Below, one piece after another: positions 1-8,035 of a stretch of DNA of 64,000 bases (positions are counted from its first letter, which is position 1; each line of letters starts with the position of its first letter). Below the pieces are notes generated by a model. That model saw only the letters and a program-made list of their open reading frames with translations. It searched no databases and had not been told where the DNA came from. A program made the position numbers and the translations under genes. The DNA is from JAIBCC01 sp963763855. GTDB taxonomy: Bacteria > Acidobacteriota > Blastocatellia > Pyrinomonadales > Pyrinomonadaceae. The DNA lies in NCBI GenBank assembly GCA_963763855.1, contig CAVXPU010000005.1, positions 2,294,001 to 2,358,000 of the forward strand, given 5' to 3'.

Positions 1-257
1 CATACAGCCCGGAAAGAAACTGGGAAGCCATTGAGGTTCTTAAAGATAAGCCGATTGCTTCGAGAATTAACATGTTGGTCGCCCGACTTTTCTTTCGCGG
101 AATTTACTTTCCACAAATGGGAACTGCTGCTTGGTTAAAGCTCCTCTGGCAAAATAGAAAACCGATCATAAGCTTAACCAAAGAAGGACTTGGCACATGG
201 CGAAGAGCAAGGAAAAATAAGCGTTTGAAAGAAGCTCAAGCTTTTACTTCACTCTAG
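1..257 (+). CDS. C-terminal fragment of an unidentified protein
   Basis: An open frame runs in from the left edge (first full codon at base 3) to the TAG at 255-257, giving about 84 residues. The tail is basic and rich in Trp, Arg and Lys (for example KLLWQNRKP and TWRRARKNKR). An internal ATG at 72 exists, but the frame is open upstream of it, so this is most likely the end of a longer gene. Such basic tails occur at the end of B12-binding or radical SAM proteins of this kind of bacterium, but I cannot assign a family from this fragment. A strong terminator follows 18 bases after the stop. Confidence 0.55.
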   Translation, partial: YSPERNWEAIEVLKDKPIASRINMLVARLFFRGIYFPQMGTAAWLKLLWQNRKPIISLTKEGLGTWRRARKNKRLKEAQAFTSL

Positions 258-274
258 TTTTTTCCACAAAAAAT

Positions 275-320
275 ACCGTTGTTAGATTTCAAACGATTTC
301 TAACAACGGTTTAGTTTTTT
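275..320. terminator. Bidirectional rho-independent terminator
   Basis: A perfect 12-bp stem (ACCGTTGTTAGA at 275-286 with TCTAACAACGGT at 299-310) is followed by TTAGTTTTTT on the plus strand. On the minus strand it is followed by an A/T-rich tract that reads TATTTTTTG. It lies between two convergent genes, the left-edge fragment and etfA, and can serve both. Confidence 0.85.
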
Positions 321-331
321 AAAGTACTAAG

Positions 332-1303
332 TTAGCCTTTAGCCTTTTTGATTTCCTCAATTAACGTCGGTACAGCTTCAAATAAATCCCCAACAATCCC
401 GTAATCCGCAATGTCGAAAATCGGTGCTTCCGAATCTTTGTTAATCGCCACAATTGTCGAAGCATTTTTCATTCCGACGATATGCTGAATCGCTCCTGAA
501 ATTCCGAGTGCGATATAAACTTTCGGTGCAACAGTTTGACCGGACGAACCGATTTGACGGTCAATCGGAAGCCATTCGCTGTCGCAAATCGGACGCGATG
601 CCGCCAAATCTGCCCCCAAAATATCCGCGAGTTGCTGAGCAATCGCGATATTTTCCTGCGATTTGATTCCGCGACCGACCGCAACGATTATTTCAGATTT
701 CGATAGATCAACCGTTGCTTTTGCTTCTTGAAAAGGAGCCTCGGGTTTCATCCGAATATCACCAACCGTAACATCAACGTTTTCAATAGTTGCACTTCCC
801 TTTGCAGCGTTATCACCGCGAAAAGCACCACTTTGAAATGTTACAAAATACGGAGCCTCGCCGCCGATTGTTACATCAGCGTCAAGTTTTCCGAGGAAAA
901 TCCGACGTGTAAAAGTAAGTTTTCCGCCATCATTTTTGTAACGGATGCAATCACCCAAAACTTCTTTCCCAAATCGTGCAGCGAGTTTCGGAGCAAAGTC
1001 GCGAACCTGATAAGTGTGCGACATAATCACATACTCTGGATTGTTCGCTTTTATGATCTCGGCAAAAGCGTCAGTGTAACCGTCTGGCGTATAAGTTCCA
1101 AGTTTTTCATTTTTTGCAACAATGACTTTCGCAATATCGTAAGTCGCAATATCATTTGCAAGCGTGCAACTTACTGCACCACAAGGGATTACAGCCGCAA
1201 CCGATAATCCCAATTCCTTTCCAAGCGTTTGTGCCGCCGTAATCGCTTCAAGCGAAGTTTTGTTCAAAACGCAGTCTTTGTGTTCGATAAATACTAAAAT
1301 CAT
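332..1303 (-). CDS. etfA: Electron transfer flavoprotein subunit alpha
   Basis: The 323-residue product is the FAD-carrying subunit of the soluble electron transfer flavoprotein, which takes electrons from acyl-CoA and related dehydrogenases and passes them to ETF:quinone oxidoreductase. The N-terminal half has the ETF alpha/beta-type fold. The C-terminal half has the conserved FAD-binding signature around residues 205-300 (VAVGRGIKSQENI, then RQIGSSGQTV and YIALGISGAIQH). The length is typical. The start ATG overlaps the etfB stop by 4 bases, so the two subunits are translationally coupled. The pair sits behind a TetR/FadR-type palindrome, which suggests a link to fatty acid breakdown. Confidence 0.95.
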   Translation of the reverse strand: MILVFIEHKDCVLNKTSLEAITAAQTLGKELGLSVAAVIPCGAVSCTLANDIATYDIAKVIVAKNEKLGTYTPDGYTDAFAEIIKANNPEYVIMSHTYQVRDFAPKLAARFGKEVLGDCIRYKNDGGKLTFTRRIFLGKLDADVTIGGEAPYFVTFQSGAFRGDNAAKGSATIENVDVTVGDIRMKPEAPFQEAKATVDLSKSEIIVAVGRGIKSQENIAIAQQLADILGADLAASRPICDSEWLPIDRQIGSSGQTVAPKVYIALGISGAIQHIVGMKNASTIVAINKDSEAPIFDIADYGIVGDLFEAVPTLIEEIKKAKG

Positions 1304-2070
1304 ATAACTCTAACCTCCGTTCTGAGCTTTTCTACAAGCTCAACCGCACCGCGTTTCGCGTCGCCGCCGCCAAGCATTTGGGTCGTTTTCAGCTTCAATG
1401 GCAGATAAACTTTCTCAATTTTTTGTGCCGACACAAAAGTTTCGATTGTCGGCACGACTTCGCGAACAGGTTTCGATTTTGCCGACATAATGCCTTTCAA
1501 AGTGGCGTAACGAATCTGCGAAATGCCGGATTGAATCGTCATCAAAGCCGGTAGCTGATAGGTAAACCATTGATACCAACCGCTTTCGAGTTCTCGTTTA
1601 ACGCGGAAATCGCTTGATTCACGATCAACTTCGATTACCAAAGTCGCGTGCGGAACCCCTAAAAGTTCTGCAAGAATTACCCCCGTTTGCCCGTAACCGC
1701 TGTCGTCTGACTGCAAACCTGCGTAAACCAAATCTGCGTTTTCCTCGCGAATCGCGTCCGCAATCGTTTTCGCGATCGTATAAGGCGACATACCCTGTGT
1801 GTTTTCCGCAACAATATGAATCGCACGATCGGCACCTCGAGCAAGGGCGTCTTTGATAACGGTTTTTGCCGATTGCCCGCCGAGTGTGCAGACGATAACT
1901 TCGCCGCCGCCCTTGGCTTCTTTCATTCGCAAAGCTTCTTCGAGTGCGTAGCCGTCAGACTCATTCGTCTGCATTGCAACGTCCGAATCCTCAATCCATT
2001 TTTCGTCTTTACCAATCCGCAAAACTGCGTCTTTATTGGCAACTTGCTTCATTAAAACTATGATTTTCAT
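1300..2070 (-). CDS. etfB: Electron transfer flavoprotein subunit beta
   Basis: The 256-residue product is the AMP-binding partner of EtfA. It begins MKIIVLMKQV and contains DESDGYALEEALR-like residues near 36-48, the VICTLGG-type strand and LVYAGLQSDDSGYGQTG near 114-130, which is the usual beta-subunit signature. It is the first gene of the etfBA pair on the minus strand, with a 104-base gap from fabF that holds a perfect palindromic operator. It acts in the cytoplasm as a heterodimer with EtfA. The family also includes bifurcating forms; nothing adjacent (no acyl-CoA dehydrogenase or Fix genes) favours bifurcation here. Confidence 0.95.
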   Translation of the reverse strand: MKIIVLMKQVANKDAVLRIGKDEKWIEDSDVAMQTNESDGYALEEALRMKEAKGGGEVIVCTLGGQSAKTVIKDALARGADRAIHIVAENTQGMSPYTIAKTIADAIREENADLVYAGLQSDDSGYGQTGVILAELLGVPHATLVIEVDRESSDFRVKRELESGWYQWFTYQLPALMTIQSGISQIRYATLKGIMSAKSKPVREVVPTIETFVSAQKIEKVYLPLKLKTTQMLGGGDAKRGAVELVEKLRTEVRVI

Positions 2071-2115
2071 AACTTTTTTGATCTTAAAATTTCTGTATAA
2101 AAAAATCCCCTAAAC

Positions 2116-2133
2116 TGAATGAATATTCATTCA
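2116..2133. promoter_or_regulatory. FadR/TetR-type operator upstream of etfBA
   Basis: TGAATGAATATTCATTCA is a perfect 18-bp palindrome 46 bases before the etfB start, in the only spacer between fabF and etfB. Flanking TAAACT and AGTTTA extend the symmetry with a two-base offset. From memory, this resembles sites bound by TetR-family fatty acid degradation regulators (FadR in Bacillus). The identity of the regulator is inference. Confidence 0.7.
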
Positions 2134-2174
2134 TAGTTTAACGGATTATAAAAAAATCACCAAATGATTGAAGA

Positions 2175-3416
2175 TTATTCTTCCCAACGTTTAAAAATCA
2201 AACACGCATTTGTCCCGCCGAATCCAAAACTATTGGACAAAACGTAGTCAACTTTTGCATCTCGCGGAACATTTGGAACGTAATCCAGATCGCATTCAGG
2301 ATCTGGCGTTTCGTAGTTGATCGTTGGCGGCAATTTCTCTTTCAGCATAGCCATAATCGAGATTACGGATTCAATCCCACCTGCGGCTCCGAGTGCATGT
2401 CCGTGCATTGATTTCGTCGAACTAACAGGAATATTCTTAGCGTTTTCACCAAAAACTGCTTTGATTGCTTTCGTTTCACCCCGGTCATTATAGAAGGTTG
2501 AAGTTCCATGGGCGTTGATATATCCGATTTGATCAGGTGCGATCCCTGCATCTTTGAGGGCTTTATTCATCACGCGAATTGCTCCCGAACCTGAATCGTC
2601 CGGGCTCGTTTGATGAAAGGCATCACCTGTCATTCCGTATCCAACGATTTCCGCGTAAATCTTTGCACCGCGTTTTTTCGCAAATTCGAGTTCCTCGAGA
2701 ATCAAAATTCCCGCACCTTCACCAATCACAAAACCATCGCGATTTGCATCGAAAGGTCGCGAAGCACCTTGCGGATTTTCGTTGTGGGTTGACAATGCCT
2801 TCATCGAATTGAAACCTGAAACTGACATTGGCGTGATCGCAGATTCAGCACCGCCGCAGATCATCGCATCGGCATCGCCGCGTTCGATAATCCTAAAACT
2901 ATCACCAATCGCGTGAGCTCCAGCCGCACAAGCCGTTGCAGTTGCAGAGTTTGGACCTTTTGCACCATAACGAATCGAAACATTTCCCGCAGCCAAATTC
3001 ACAATCGCCGAAACGATAAAAAACGGCGAAACGCGATTCGGACCATCGTTTAAGAGCTTTTCATGCTCGCGTTCGATTGCCCAAAAATCACCTATACCTG
3101 ATGAAATATAAGTCCCAATCTCAAATGCATTTGATTCATCGATCACAAGTCCGCTGTGCGTCATCGCTTCATCAGCGGCAAAAATCGCAAACTGAGAAAA
3201 AGCTCCCATTCGGCGAGCTTCTCGTTTTTCGATAAGTGTTAGCGGGTCAAAGTTTTTGACTTCGCAGGCAAACTTAACGTCAAATTTTTCGGTATCAAAT
3301 TTTTGGATTAAATCCGCACCGCTTCGTCCAGCCATCAACGAATCCCATGTTTCATCGACGGAATTTCCGCAAGCGGTAATTAAACCAAGTCCTGTAACGA
3401 CAACGCGACGTTTCAT
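2175..3416 (-). CDS. fabF: 3-oxoacyl-ACP synthase II (FabF)
   Basis: The 413-residue condensing enzyme elongates acyl-ACP with malonyl-ACP in type II fatty acid synthesis. The catalytic triad is visible: Cys in TATACAAGAH (about residue 163), His in NAHGTSTFYND (about 303) and His in SMHGHALGAAG (about 340). The C-terminal SNSFGFGGTNA motif is intact and the length is standard. It is the last gene of the rpmF-fabH-fabD-acpP-fabF run and follows acpP after a 80-base spacer filled with short repeats, the usual acpP-fabF order. No fabG is found in the cluster. Confidence 0.96.
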   Translation of the reverse strand: MKRRVVVTGLGLITACGNSVDETWDSLMAGRSGADLIQKFDTEKFDVKFACEVKNFDPLTLIEKREARRMGAFSQFAIFAADEAMTHSGLVIDESNAFEIGTYISSGIGDFWAIEREHEKLLNDGPNRVSPFFIVSAIVNLAAGNVSIRYGAKGPNSATATACAAGAHAIGDSFRIIERGDADAMICGGAESAITPMSVSGFNSMKALSTHNENPQGASRPFDANRDGFVIGEGAGILILEELEFAKKRGAKIYAEIVGYGMTGDAFHQTSPDDSGSGAIRVMNKALKDAGIAPDQIGYINAHGTSTFYNDRGETKAIKAVFGENAKNIPVSSTKSMHGHALGAAGGIESVISIMAMLKEKLPPTINYETPDPECDLDYVPNVPRDAKVDYVLSNSFGFGGTNACLIFKRWEE

Positions 3417-3420
3417 AATG

Positions 3421-3494
3421 TTTGTGACTAGTGAAAAGTAAATTGTGAATAGTGAAATTAATTTCCCACTTTTCGTTTTTCACTTTTCACTTTT
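3421..3494. repeat. Short GTGAAAA-type repeat in the acpP-fabF spacer
   Basis: Copies of AGTGAAAAGT and TAGTGAAA on one side face CACTTTTCGTTTTTCACTTTTCAC on the other in alternating 7-base steps. They form an imperfect inverted repeat that fills nearly the whole spacer. This is the same style of heptameric low-complexity repeat seen beside fabD and rpmF. Confidence 0.55.
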
Positions 3495-3496
3495 AG

Positions 3497-3733
3497 TTAT
3501 TTTTTATGTTGTTCGACATACGCATAAGCGTCGCGGACGGCTTGAATTTTTTCAGCATCTTCATCGGGAATTTCAATATCAAATTCCTCCTCAAAACGCA
3601 TAACGAGTTCTACCAGATCCAATGAGTCTGCTCCTAAATCTTCGATGAAGCGAGCATTTTCCGTAACTTCCGCTTCATCCACACCTAATTCATCAACAAT
3701 AATTTGTTTGATCTTATCTTGAACTTCTGACAT
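3497..3733 (-). CDS. acpP: Acyl carrier protein
   Basis: The 78-residue acidic protein carries the growing acyl chain on a 4'-phosphopantetheine arm attached to the Ser of the DSLD motif (in EDLGADSLDLVELVM, Ser about residue 38). Helix II (LVELVMRFEEEF) and the IPDEDAEKI segment match the family over its full length. It lies between fabD and fabF on the minus strand, so the cluster codes for the carrier, the malonyl transferase and two condensing enzymes together. Confidence 0.97.
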   Translation of the reverse strand: MSEVQDKIKQIIVDELGVDEAEVTENARFIEDLGADSLDLVELVMRFEEEFDIEIPDEDAEKIQAVRDAYAYVEQHKK

Positions 3734-3799
3734 ATTTTCTCCTCAAATATAATTAACTTTTGATTACTTATAAATTTTACCAAAAAACAAATTAGGAAA

Positions 3800-4807
3800 C
3801 TAAGCTCCGCCAACACCTTCAGATGTAATTGACGATTCGGAATCTCCAAATCCGGCTAAACTATTTCCCAAACTCTCTGAATTCTCAACGTTAAACAGGC
3901 GAACATCACGATTGATCTGTTTCACCAAACCACTTAAGACTTTTCCCGTGCCAACTTCAATAAATGCATTTGCTCCGGCACCTATTAACTTTTCAATTGA
4001 CTGAACCCAACGAACAGGCGAGGAAACTTGTTGAGTAAGAGCCTCGCAAACTCTTGAACCATTTGAGTTTATCTTTGCCGACACATTTTCCACCAACGGG
4101 AATCTCAAATCGTTAAACCTAATCGCCTTCAAATCCGCCGCTAATTTTTCTTGAGCGGGCATCATCAAAGCACAATGAAACGGTGCCGAAACATTTAGTT
4201 TGATTGCTCGCTTTGCTCCGCGTTCTTTTAATAATTCACACGCCCTATCAATCGCTTCCGCGTTTCCCGCAATCACAATCTGCGAAGGTGAATTAATATT
4301 AGCAGGGCTGCAAATTTGTCCCATCGCTGCCTCTTCGCAAGCTTTTTCGATCGTATCTAAATCTGCCCCAAGAATTGCCGCCATCGCCCCAACCCCATAT
4401 GGAACAGCATCTTGCATATAAGTTCCGCGTTTACGAACAATTTTCACCGCATTTGTAAAGGAAATCGCATTTGCCGCAACTAACGCGGAGTATTCGCCTA
4501 AGCTATGACCCGCAACGTAATGCGGACTTGGTAAACCCTCCGACTGCATCACCATAAATGCTGCAATTGAAGATGTTAGAATCGCCGGTTGCGTATTGGC
4601 AGTTAAGGCTAGATCCTCCGTGGTTCCCTCAAAACACATTTTTGAAAGCGAAAAACCAAGAGCCTCATCAGCTTCTTCAAAGACCTTGCGGGCAATCGGG
4701 AAATTGTAATACAAATCCTTGCCCATTCCAACCGCTTGGCTTCCCTGTCCGGGGAAAATATAAGCAATTTTGGACTTAGGATTTTGGATTTTGGATTCCT
4801 CGTTCAT
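3800..4807 (-). CDS. fabD: Malonyl-CoA:ACP transacylase with repeat-derived N-terminus
   Basis: The 335-residue protein loads malonyl groups onto ACP. The family core begins at IAYIFPGQGSQ. The nucleophile Ser lies in VAGHSLGEYSAL (about residue 103), and the catalytic His appears in APFHCALM (about 210). Ahead of the core are 14 extra residues, MNEESKIQNPKSKI, encoded by an ATTTTGG-type heptamer repeat. No ATG, GTG or TTG occurs in frame between this ATG and the core, so the extension seems to be translated. The C-terminal tail after NRDVRLFNVEN is longer and Ser/Gly-rich. It lies between fabH and acpP. Confidence 0.93.
   Translation of the reverse strand: MNEESKIQNPKSKIAYIFPGQGSQAVGMGKDLYYNFPIARKVFEEADEALGFSLSKMCFEGTTEDLALTANTQPAILTSSIAAFMVMQSEGLPSPHYVAGHSLGEYSALVAANAISFTNAVKIVRKRGTYMQDAVPYGVGAMAAILGADLDTIEKACEEAAMGQICSPANINSPSQIVIAGNAEAIDRACELLKERGAKRAIKLNVSAPFHCALMMPAQEKLAADLKAIRFNDLRFPLVENVSAKINSNGSRVCEALTQQVSSPVRWVQSIEKLIGAGANAFIEVGTGKVLSGLVKQINRDVRLFNVENSESLGNSLAGFGDSESSITSEGVGGA
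4767..4797. repeat. ATTTTGG heptamer repeat inside the 5' end of fabD
   Basis: Three to four imperfect copies of ATTTTGG(A) lie in tandem and are read in frame as SKIQNPKSKI at the FabD N-terminus. A second, inverted run of the same unit lies about 70 bases away at 4864-4893. Confidence 0.7.
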
Positions 4808-4863
4808 TAAAACCTATTATTTGCTATAAGATTTTGTATTTAAGATCGAGACCTCGTTGTGTC

Positions 4864-4893
4864 AATCCAAAATCCAAAATCACCAATCTAAAA
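4864..4893. repeat. AATCCAAA heptamer repeat at the 3' end of fabH
   Basis: AATCCAAAATCCAAAAT plus degenerate copies lie between fabD and fabH and run into the fabH stop codon. It is the reverse-complement orientation of the repeat in the start of fabD, so the intervening 66 bases are bracketed by inverted copies. Confidence 0.65.
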
Positions 4894-5871
4894 TCGAATA
4901 ACCGTTCCGCCCCAAGTTACACCGCCGCCAAAGGCAGTCATCAATACTAAATCGCCTTCCTTAACCTTTCCAGAACGCAAGCACTCATCCAACGCAATCG
5001 GGATTGATGCCGATGAAGTATTTCCGTGCTGGGCAATATTTGAATAAACTTTTTCTTCCGAAATTCCAAGCCTCGACGTTACGGCATCAGTAATTCTCTG
5101 ATTAGCCTGATGCGGAATTACCAAGTCAACATCATCGATCGTATAGCCCGCTTTCGCTAACATCTCTGCCGAAATTTCCGCCATGGAGCGAACTGCAACT
5201 TTAAACAATTCATTGCCCTTCATCTTAAAGAAATGCTGTCCGCTATCAATTGTCTCGTGCGTTGTGCCAAGTTTGGTTCCGCCGCCGGGTGCATATAATT
5301 GCTCTTCATAACGCCCGTCAGAACGAATCTTGGTCGCCAAAATTCCTTTGCCTTCCGGAACAGCACCAATAACCGCCGCACCTGCTCCGTCACCAAAAAT
5401 GACGCAAGTGCCGCGATCAGTATAATCGACGTATTTTGTTAAAACTTCCGCCCCAATAACCAATGCATACCTAATTTGACCGGTTCGAATCATCGATTCA
5501 ACCATGGTCAAACCATACAAGAATCCTGAGCAAGCCGCAAAAACATCCATCCCAGCTGCGTTATCACAACCGAGTTCTTTTTGAATCAGGCAACCTGTCG
5601 AAGGTAAAATTTGGTCAGGCGTGGTGGTGGCACAAATGATGATATCGATATCGTTCGGATCAATTCCCGAACTCTCAATTGCTAATCTGCCCGCTTTCAC
5701 GGCAAATTGAGAGGTGTATTCATTATCGGCGGCTTTGCGGCGTTGCTTGATACCGGTTCGTGACGTAATCCATTCATCGTTGGTATCAACAATTTTTTCC
5801 AAATCGGCGTTGGTCAAAACCCCACTTGGATAAGCGTGTCCTGTTCCGATTATTCCTGCATTTTGTGCCAT
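4888..5871 (-). CDS. fabH: 3-oxoacyl-ACP synthase III (FabH)
   Basis: The 327-residue enzyme condenses acetyl-CoA (or a branched starter) with malonyl-ACP to start fatty acid synthesis. The catalytic Cys is in FAACSGFLYGL (about residue 113), His in VIPHQANQRI (about 249) and Asn in QHGNTSSASIP (about 279). The C-terminal GGGVTWGGTVIRF is typical. It follows rpmF; in many bacteria plsX lies between rpmF and fabH, but here it is absent. The stop codon lies within a heptamer repeat. Confidence 0.96.
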   Translation of the reverse strand: MAQNAGIIGTGHAYPSGVLTNADLEKIVDTNDEWITSRTGIKQRRKAADNEYTSQFAVKAGRLAIESSGIDPNDIDIIICATTTPDQILPSTGCLIQKELGCDNAAGMDVFAACSGFLYGLTMVESMIRTGQIRYALVIGAEVLTKYVDYTDRGTCVIFGDGAGAAVIGAVPEGKGILATKIRSDGRYEEQLYAPGGGTKLGTTHETIDSGQHFFKMKGNELFKVAVRSMAEISAEMLAKAGYTIDDVDLVIPHQANQRITDAVTSRLGISEEKVYSNIAQHGNTSSASIPIALDECLRSGKVKEGDLVLMTAFGGGVTWGGTVIRF

Positions 5872-5903
5872 TATATCTAAATTTTAGAGTTTGAATTATT
5901 AAA

Positions 5904-5937
5904 GCGTTTGTAGTTTATAAGAAATTTCTACAAACGC
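5904..5937 (-). terminator. Stem-loop between rpmF and fabH
   Basis: A perfect 10-bp stem (GCGTTTGTAG at 5904-5913 with CTACAAACGC at 5928-5937) with a 14-base A/T loop. On the minus strand the stem is followed by TTTAATAATT, so it could attenuate transcription between rpmF and fabH. The T-tract is weak, so the role is uncertain. Confidence 0.45.
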
Positions 5938-5966
5938 CAAAACGTAAAGTCCACAAAAAATTCAGG

Positions 5967-6152
5967 CTATTCTTTTTCTTTGCCGACAATTATTTGCCTA
6001 CCCTTATATTCACCCGTAATCGGGTCAATTCGGTGCGGCTTTTTGGCTTCGCCGGTCTCTTTATCAAGATAATATTGTGGCACAACCAGAGCATCATGAG
6101 CTCTGCGTGTTCGTGTGCGTGTGTGCGAATGTCTTCGTTTTGGATTTGGCAT
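5967..6152 (-). CDS. rpmF: 50S ribosomal protein L32
   Basis: The start at ATG 6150-6152 gives 61 residues beginning MPNPKRRHSHTRTRTRRAHD, the standard L32 N-terminus. A longer frame to 6203 adds 17 non-conserved residues and is rejected. The usual L32 zinc-ribbon cysteines are absent, so this is a Cys-minus type L32. It follows yceD (DUF177) as in most bacteria and leads into the fab genes, coupling ribosome and membrane lipid production. Confidence 0.93.
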   Translation of the reverse strand: MPNPKRRHSHTRTRTRRAHDALVVPQYYLDKETGEAKKPHRIDPITGEYKGRQIIVGKEKE

Positions 6153-6175
6153 TATATACTCCGTAATTTCAGATT

Positions 6176-6216
6176 TCAGATTCCATATTAAACTCAAATT
6201 CAATTTGGAATCTGAA
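6176..6216. repeat. Inverted repeat between yceD and rpmF
   Basis: TTCAGATTCC at 6176-6185 faces GGAATCTGAA at 6207-6216. Degenerate copies of the ATTTCAG and TTTGGAATT units extend on both sides (6166-6229). It looks like another member of the short tandem repeat family at gene borders in this fab cluster. Confidence 0.5.
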
Positions 6217-6225
6217 GTTTGGAAT

Positions 6226-6735
6226 TCATTTTAATTTTTTCAAAGCTGCCCATCTCGGGTCAATTTCTTTTTCCTGGCAATTGCAATCTTGCAAATTTTT
6301 ATTTGCACCACACTTCTGGCACAAACCTTTGCAATCTTCCCTACAAAAAAACTGTATAGGCAAACTCAAAATAATTTGCTCCCTTACAAGTTCTTCGAGC
6401 TTTATTTGTTCATCTTCATAGATTGCAATTGCTAAATCTTCAGTTTTTATCTGTGCTTCGGCTTCTTTTGTGTAATTTTCAGCACTCAAATAGCCAACAT
6501 TAAATGCAATCTGCAAAACTTGATTAACCGGAAGCAGGCATCTTGAACAGTCGACTTCCATTTCCCCAATGATCTCGCCTTCGACATCAACCTGAACAAT
6601 TCCTTTTCTTACCGTACCAACTGCCTGAACCGGCTTGATAAGTCTCGCCATTTCTTCATCTAAATCAGGCTGGCATACGAAATCAAACTGTCTTTCGGAT
6701 CCTATAATTTGGGTTAAATCAACAATCATCTGCAC
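6226..6735 (-). CDS. yceD: DUF177 (YceD-family) protein
   Basis: The 169-residue protein belongs to the YceD/DUF177 family, a conserved gene almost always located directly before rpmF and linked to 23S rRNA accumulation in some bacteria and plants. The central VEGEIIGEMEVDCSRCLLPV segment is the family signature. The C-terminal part has a cluster of cysteines (FFCREDCKGLCQKCG, then DCNC), suggesting a bound metal. The rpmF neighbour supports the assignment. Start ATG at 6733-6735. Confidence 0.85.
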   Translation of the reverse strand: MQMIVDLTQIIGSERQFDFVCQPDLDEEMARLIKPVQAVGTVRKGIVQVDVEGEIIGEMEVDCSRCLLPVNQVLQIAFNVGYLSAENYTKEAEAQIKTEDLAIAIYEDEQIKLEELVREQIILSLPIQFFCREDCKGLCQKCGANKNLQDCNCQEKEIDPRWAALKKLK

Positions 6736-6847
6736 AAATATAAAAACTCTTCAAATAGCTATAGAAACAAACCATTTATTATAGCGTTTGTATTTGATGT
6801 GTCAAACTATCGGAGTTCATAAGGGCAACGCCGTCATCTTGAAGGCG

Positions 6848-7970
6848 TTACGATTTTCTGCTCCCAATCGCTTCATCCAAATGCTTAAATCCTTTCTCTT
6901 TCAACATTTTAGCTAAACCATAATTTATATCTCTGGCAAACGAAATGCCCTGATAAATAAACCCGGTGTAAGCTTGAAGTAGGCTCGCACCTGCAATTAT
7001 TTTCTCAAAAGCATCTTCAGCGGAAAAAATTCCACCCACTCCAATTATCGGAATTTTGCCTTTCGAATATTTGTAAATCGTTGAAATAACTTCAGTTGAG
7101 AGTTTCGAAAGAGGCTTTCCGCTAAGTCCGCCTGTTTCGTTAGTTTTTGTTTTCAAACCTTCGCGGCTTATCGTAGTATTCGTTGCGATTATGCCAGAAA
7201 GATTGAGCTTTAAGGCAATGTCAACGATTGCTTCGATTTCCGCTTCGCTCAAATCTGGGGCAATTTTAACAAGGATAGGCTTTAGGTTTTGAGTTCCAAC
7301 TTCAGTTAGCTTCTGCTCAGCATTTTGCCAACTTAAGTTGGCACTCAAAACTTTATTTCGCTTCCACAGAGCCTCCAACAATTCTTCCAAATTTTCAGCC
7401 TTCTGAAGCTCTCGTAAGTTTGGCGTATTTGGCGAAGAAACGTTAACCGCAATGTAATCAGCAACTTGATGAGCCAAATTAAAGCTTTTTAGGTAATTCT
7501 CAATCGCTTCTTCATTTGGCACGTCTTTATTTTTGCCAATATTTACACCCAAAACGCAGTTTCGCCGAATGGTTTTTAATCTCTCGACAACTTTCGGCGT
7601 ACCTTCATTATTAAACCCTAGGCGATTTATCAACGCTTTATCTTCTGGCAAGCCGGAAAAGTCGCGGCTTGTCATTTCCCGTTTGCGGATTGAAAGTAAC
7701 TGTTCCAACTTCTACAAAGCCAAATCCCAAAGATGCGAGTTGATTAACGACAATTCCATTTTTATCAAATCCGGCAGCGATTCCAAAAGGATTATCGAAC
7801 TTCAAACCAAACCGTTCAAGCTCGCCAAACTCTCTGCATTCAAAGCGTTTAGCAAATTGTTTCTGCACTATTTCAGTTGACAGACCATAGCGTAAAGCAT
7901 TGATTCCAATCTCGTGTGCAGTCTCTGCCGAAAGCTTGAAAAGTATTGGTTGGATGAGTTTTCGATACAT
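6848..7970 (-). pseudogene. pyrD: Dihydroorotate dehydrogenase (quinone), frameshifted
   Basis: Two overlapping frames together make a class 2 dihydroorotate dehydrogenase, the membrane-associated flavoenzyme of pyrimidine synthesis. The N-terminal part (from ATG 7968-7970) runs through GIAAGFDKNG and EVGTVTFNPQTGNDKPRLFRL. The rest continues as PEDKALINRLGFNNEG in another frame. One extra base (C on the plus strand at about 7649) explains the break. Removing it gives 373 residues, typical for the family. The class 2 catalytic Ser is in NVSSPNTPNLRELQ, and the FMN loop IGVGGIFSAEDA is intact. It is divergent from pyrR. Sequencing error is more likely than true loss, because the rest is unblemished. 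Confidence 0.88.
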
Positions 7971-8035
7971 TTTTTTGAATATGATAACTGATAATTGTTG
8001 AATGTTAAATGATTGTTTGTTAGGATTTTAGCTAA

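Noticed and set aside
7971..8035. PyrR-dependent attenuator before pyrR
   Set aside because: No anti-terminator/terminator pair or PyrR-binding loop is visible in the short divergent gap.
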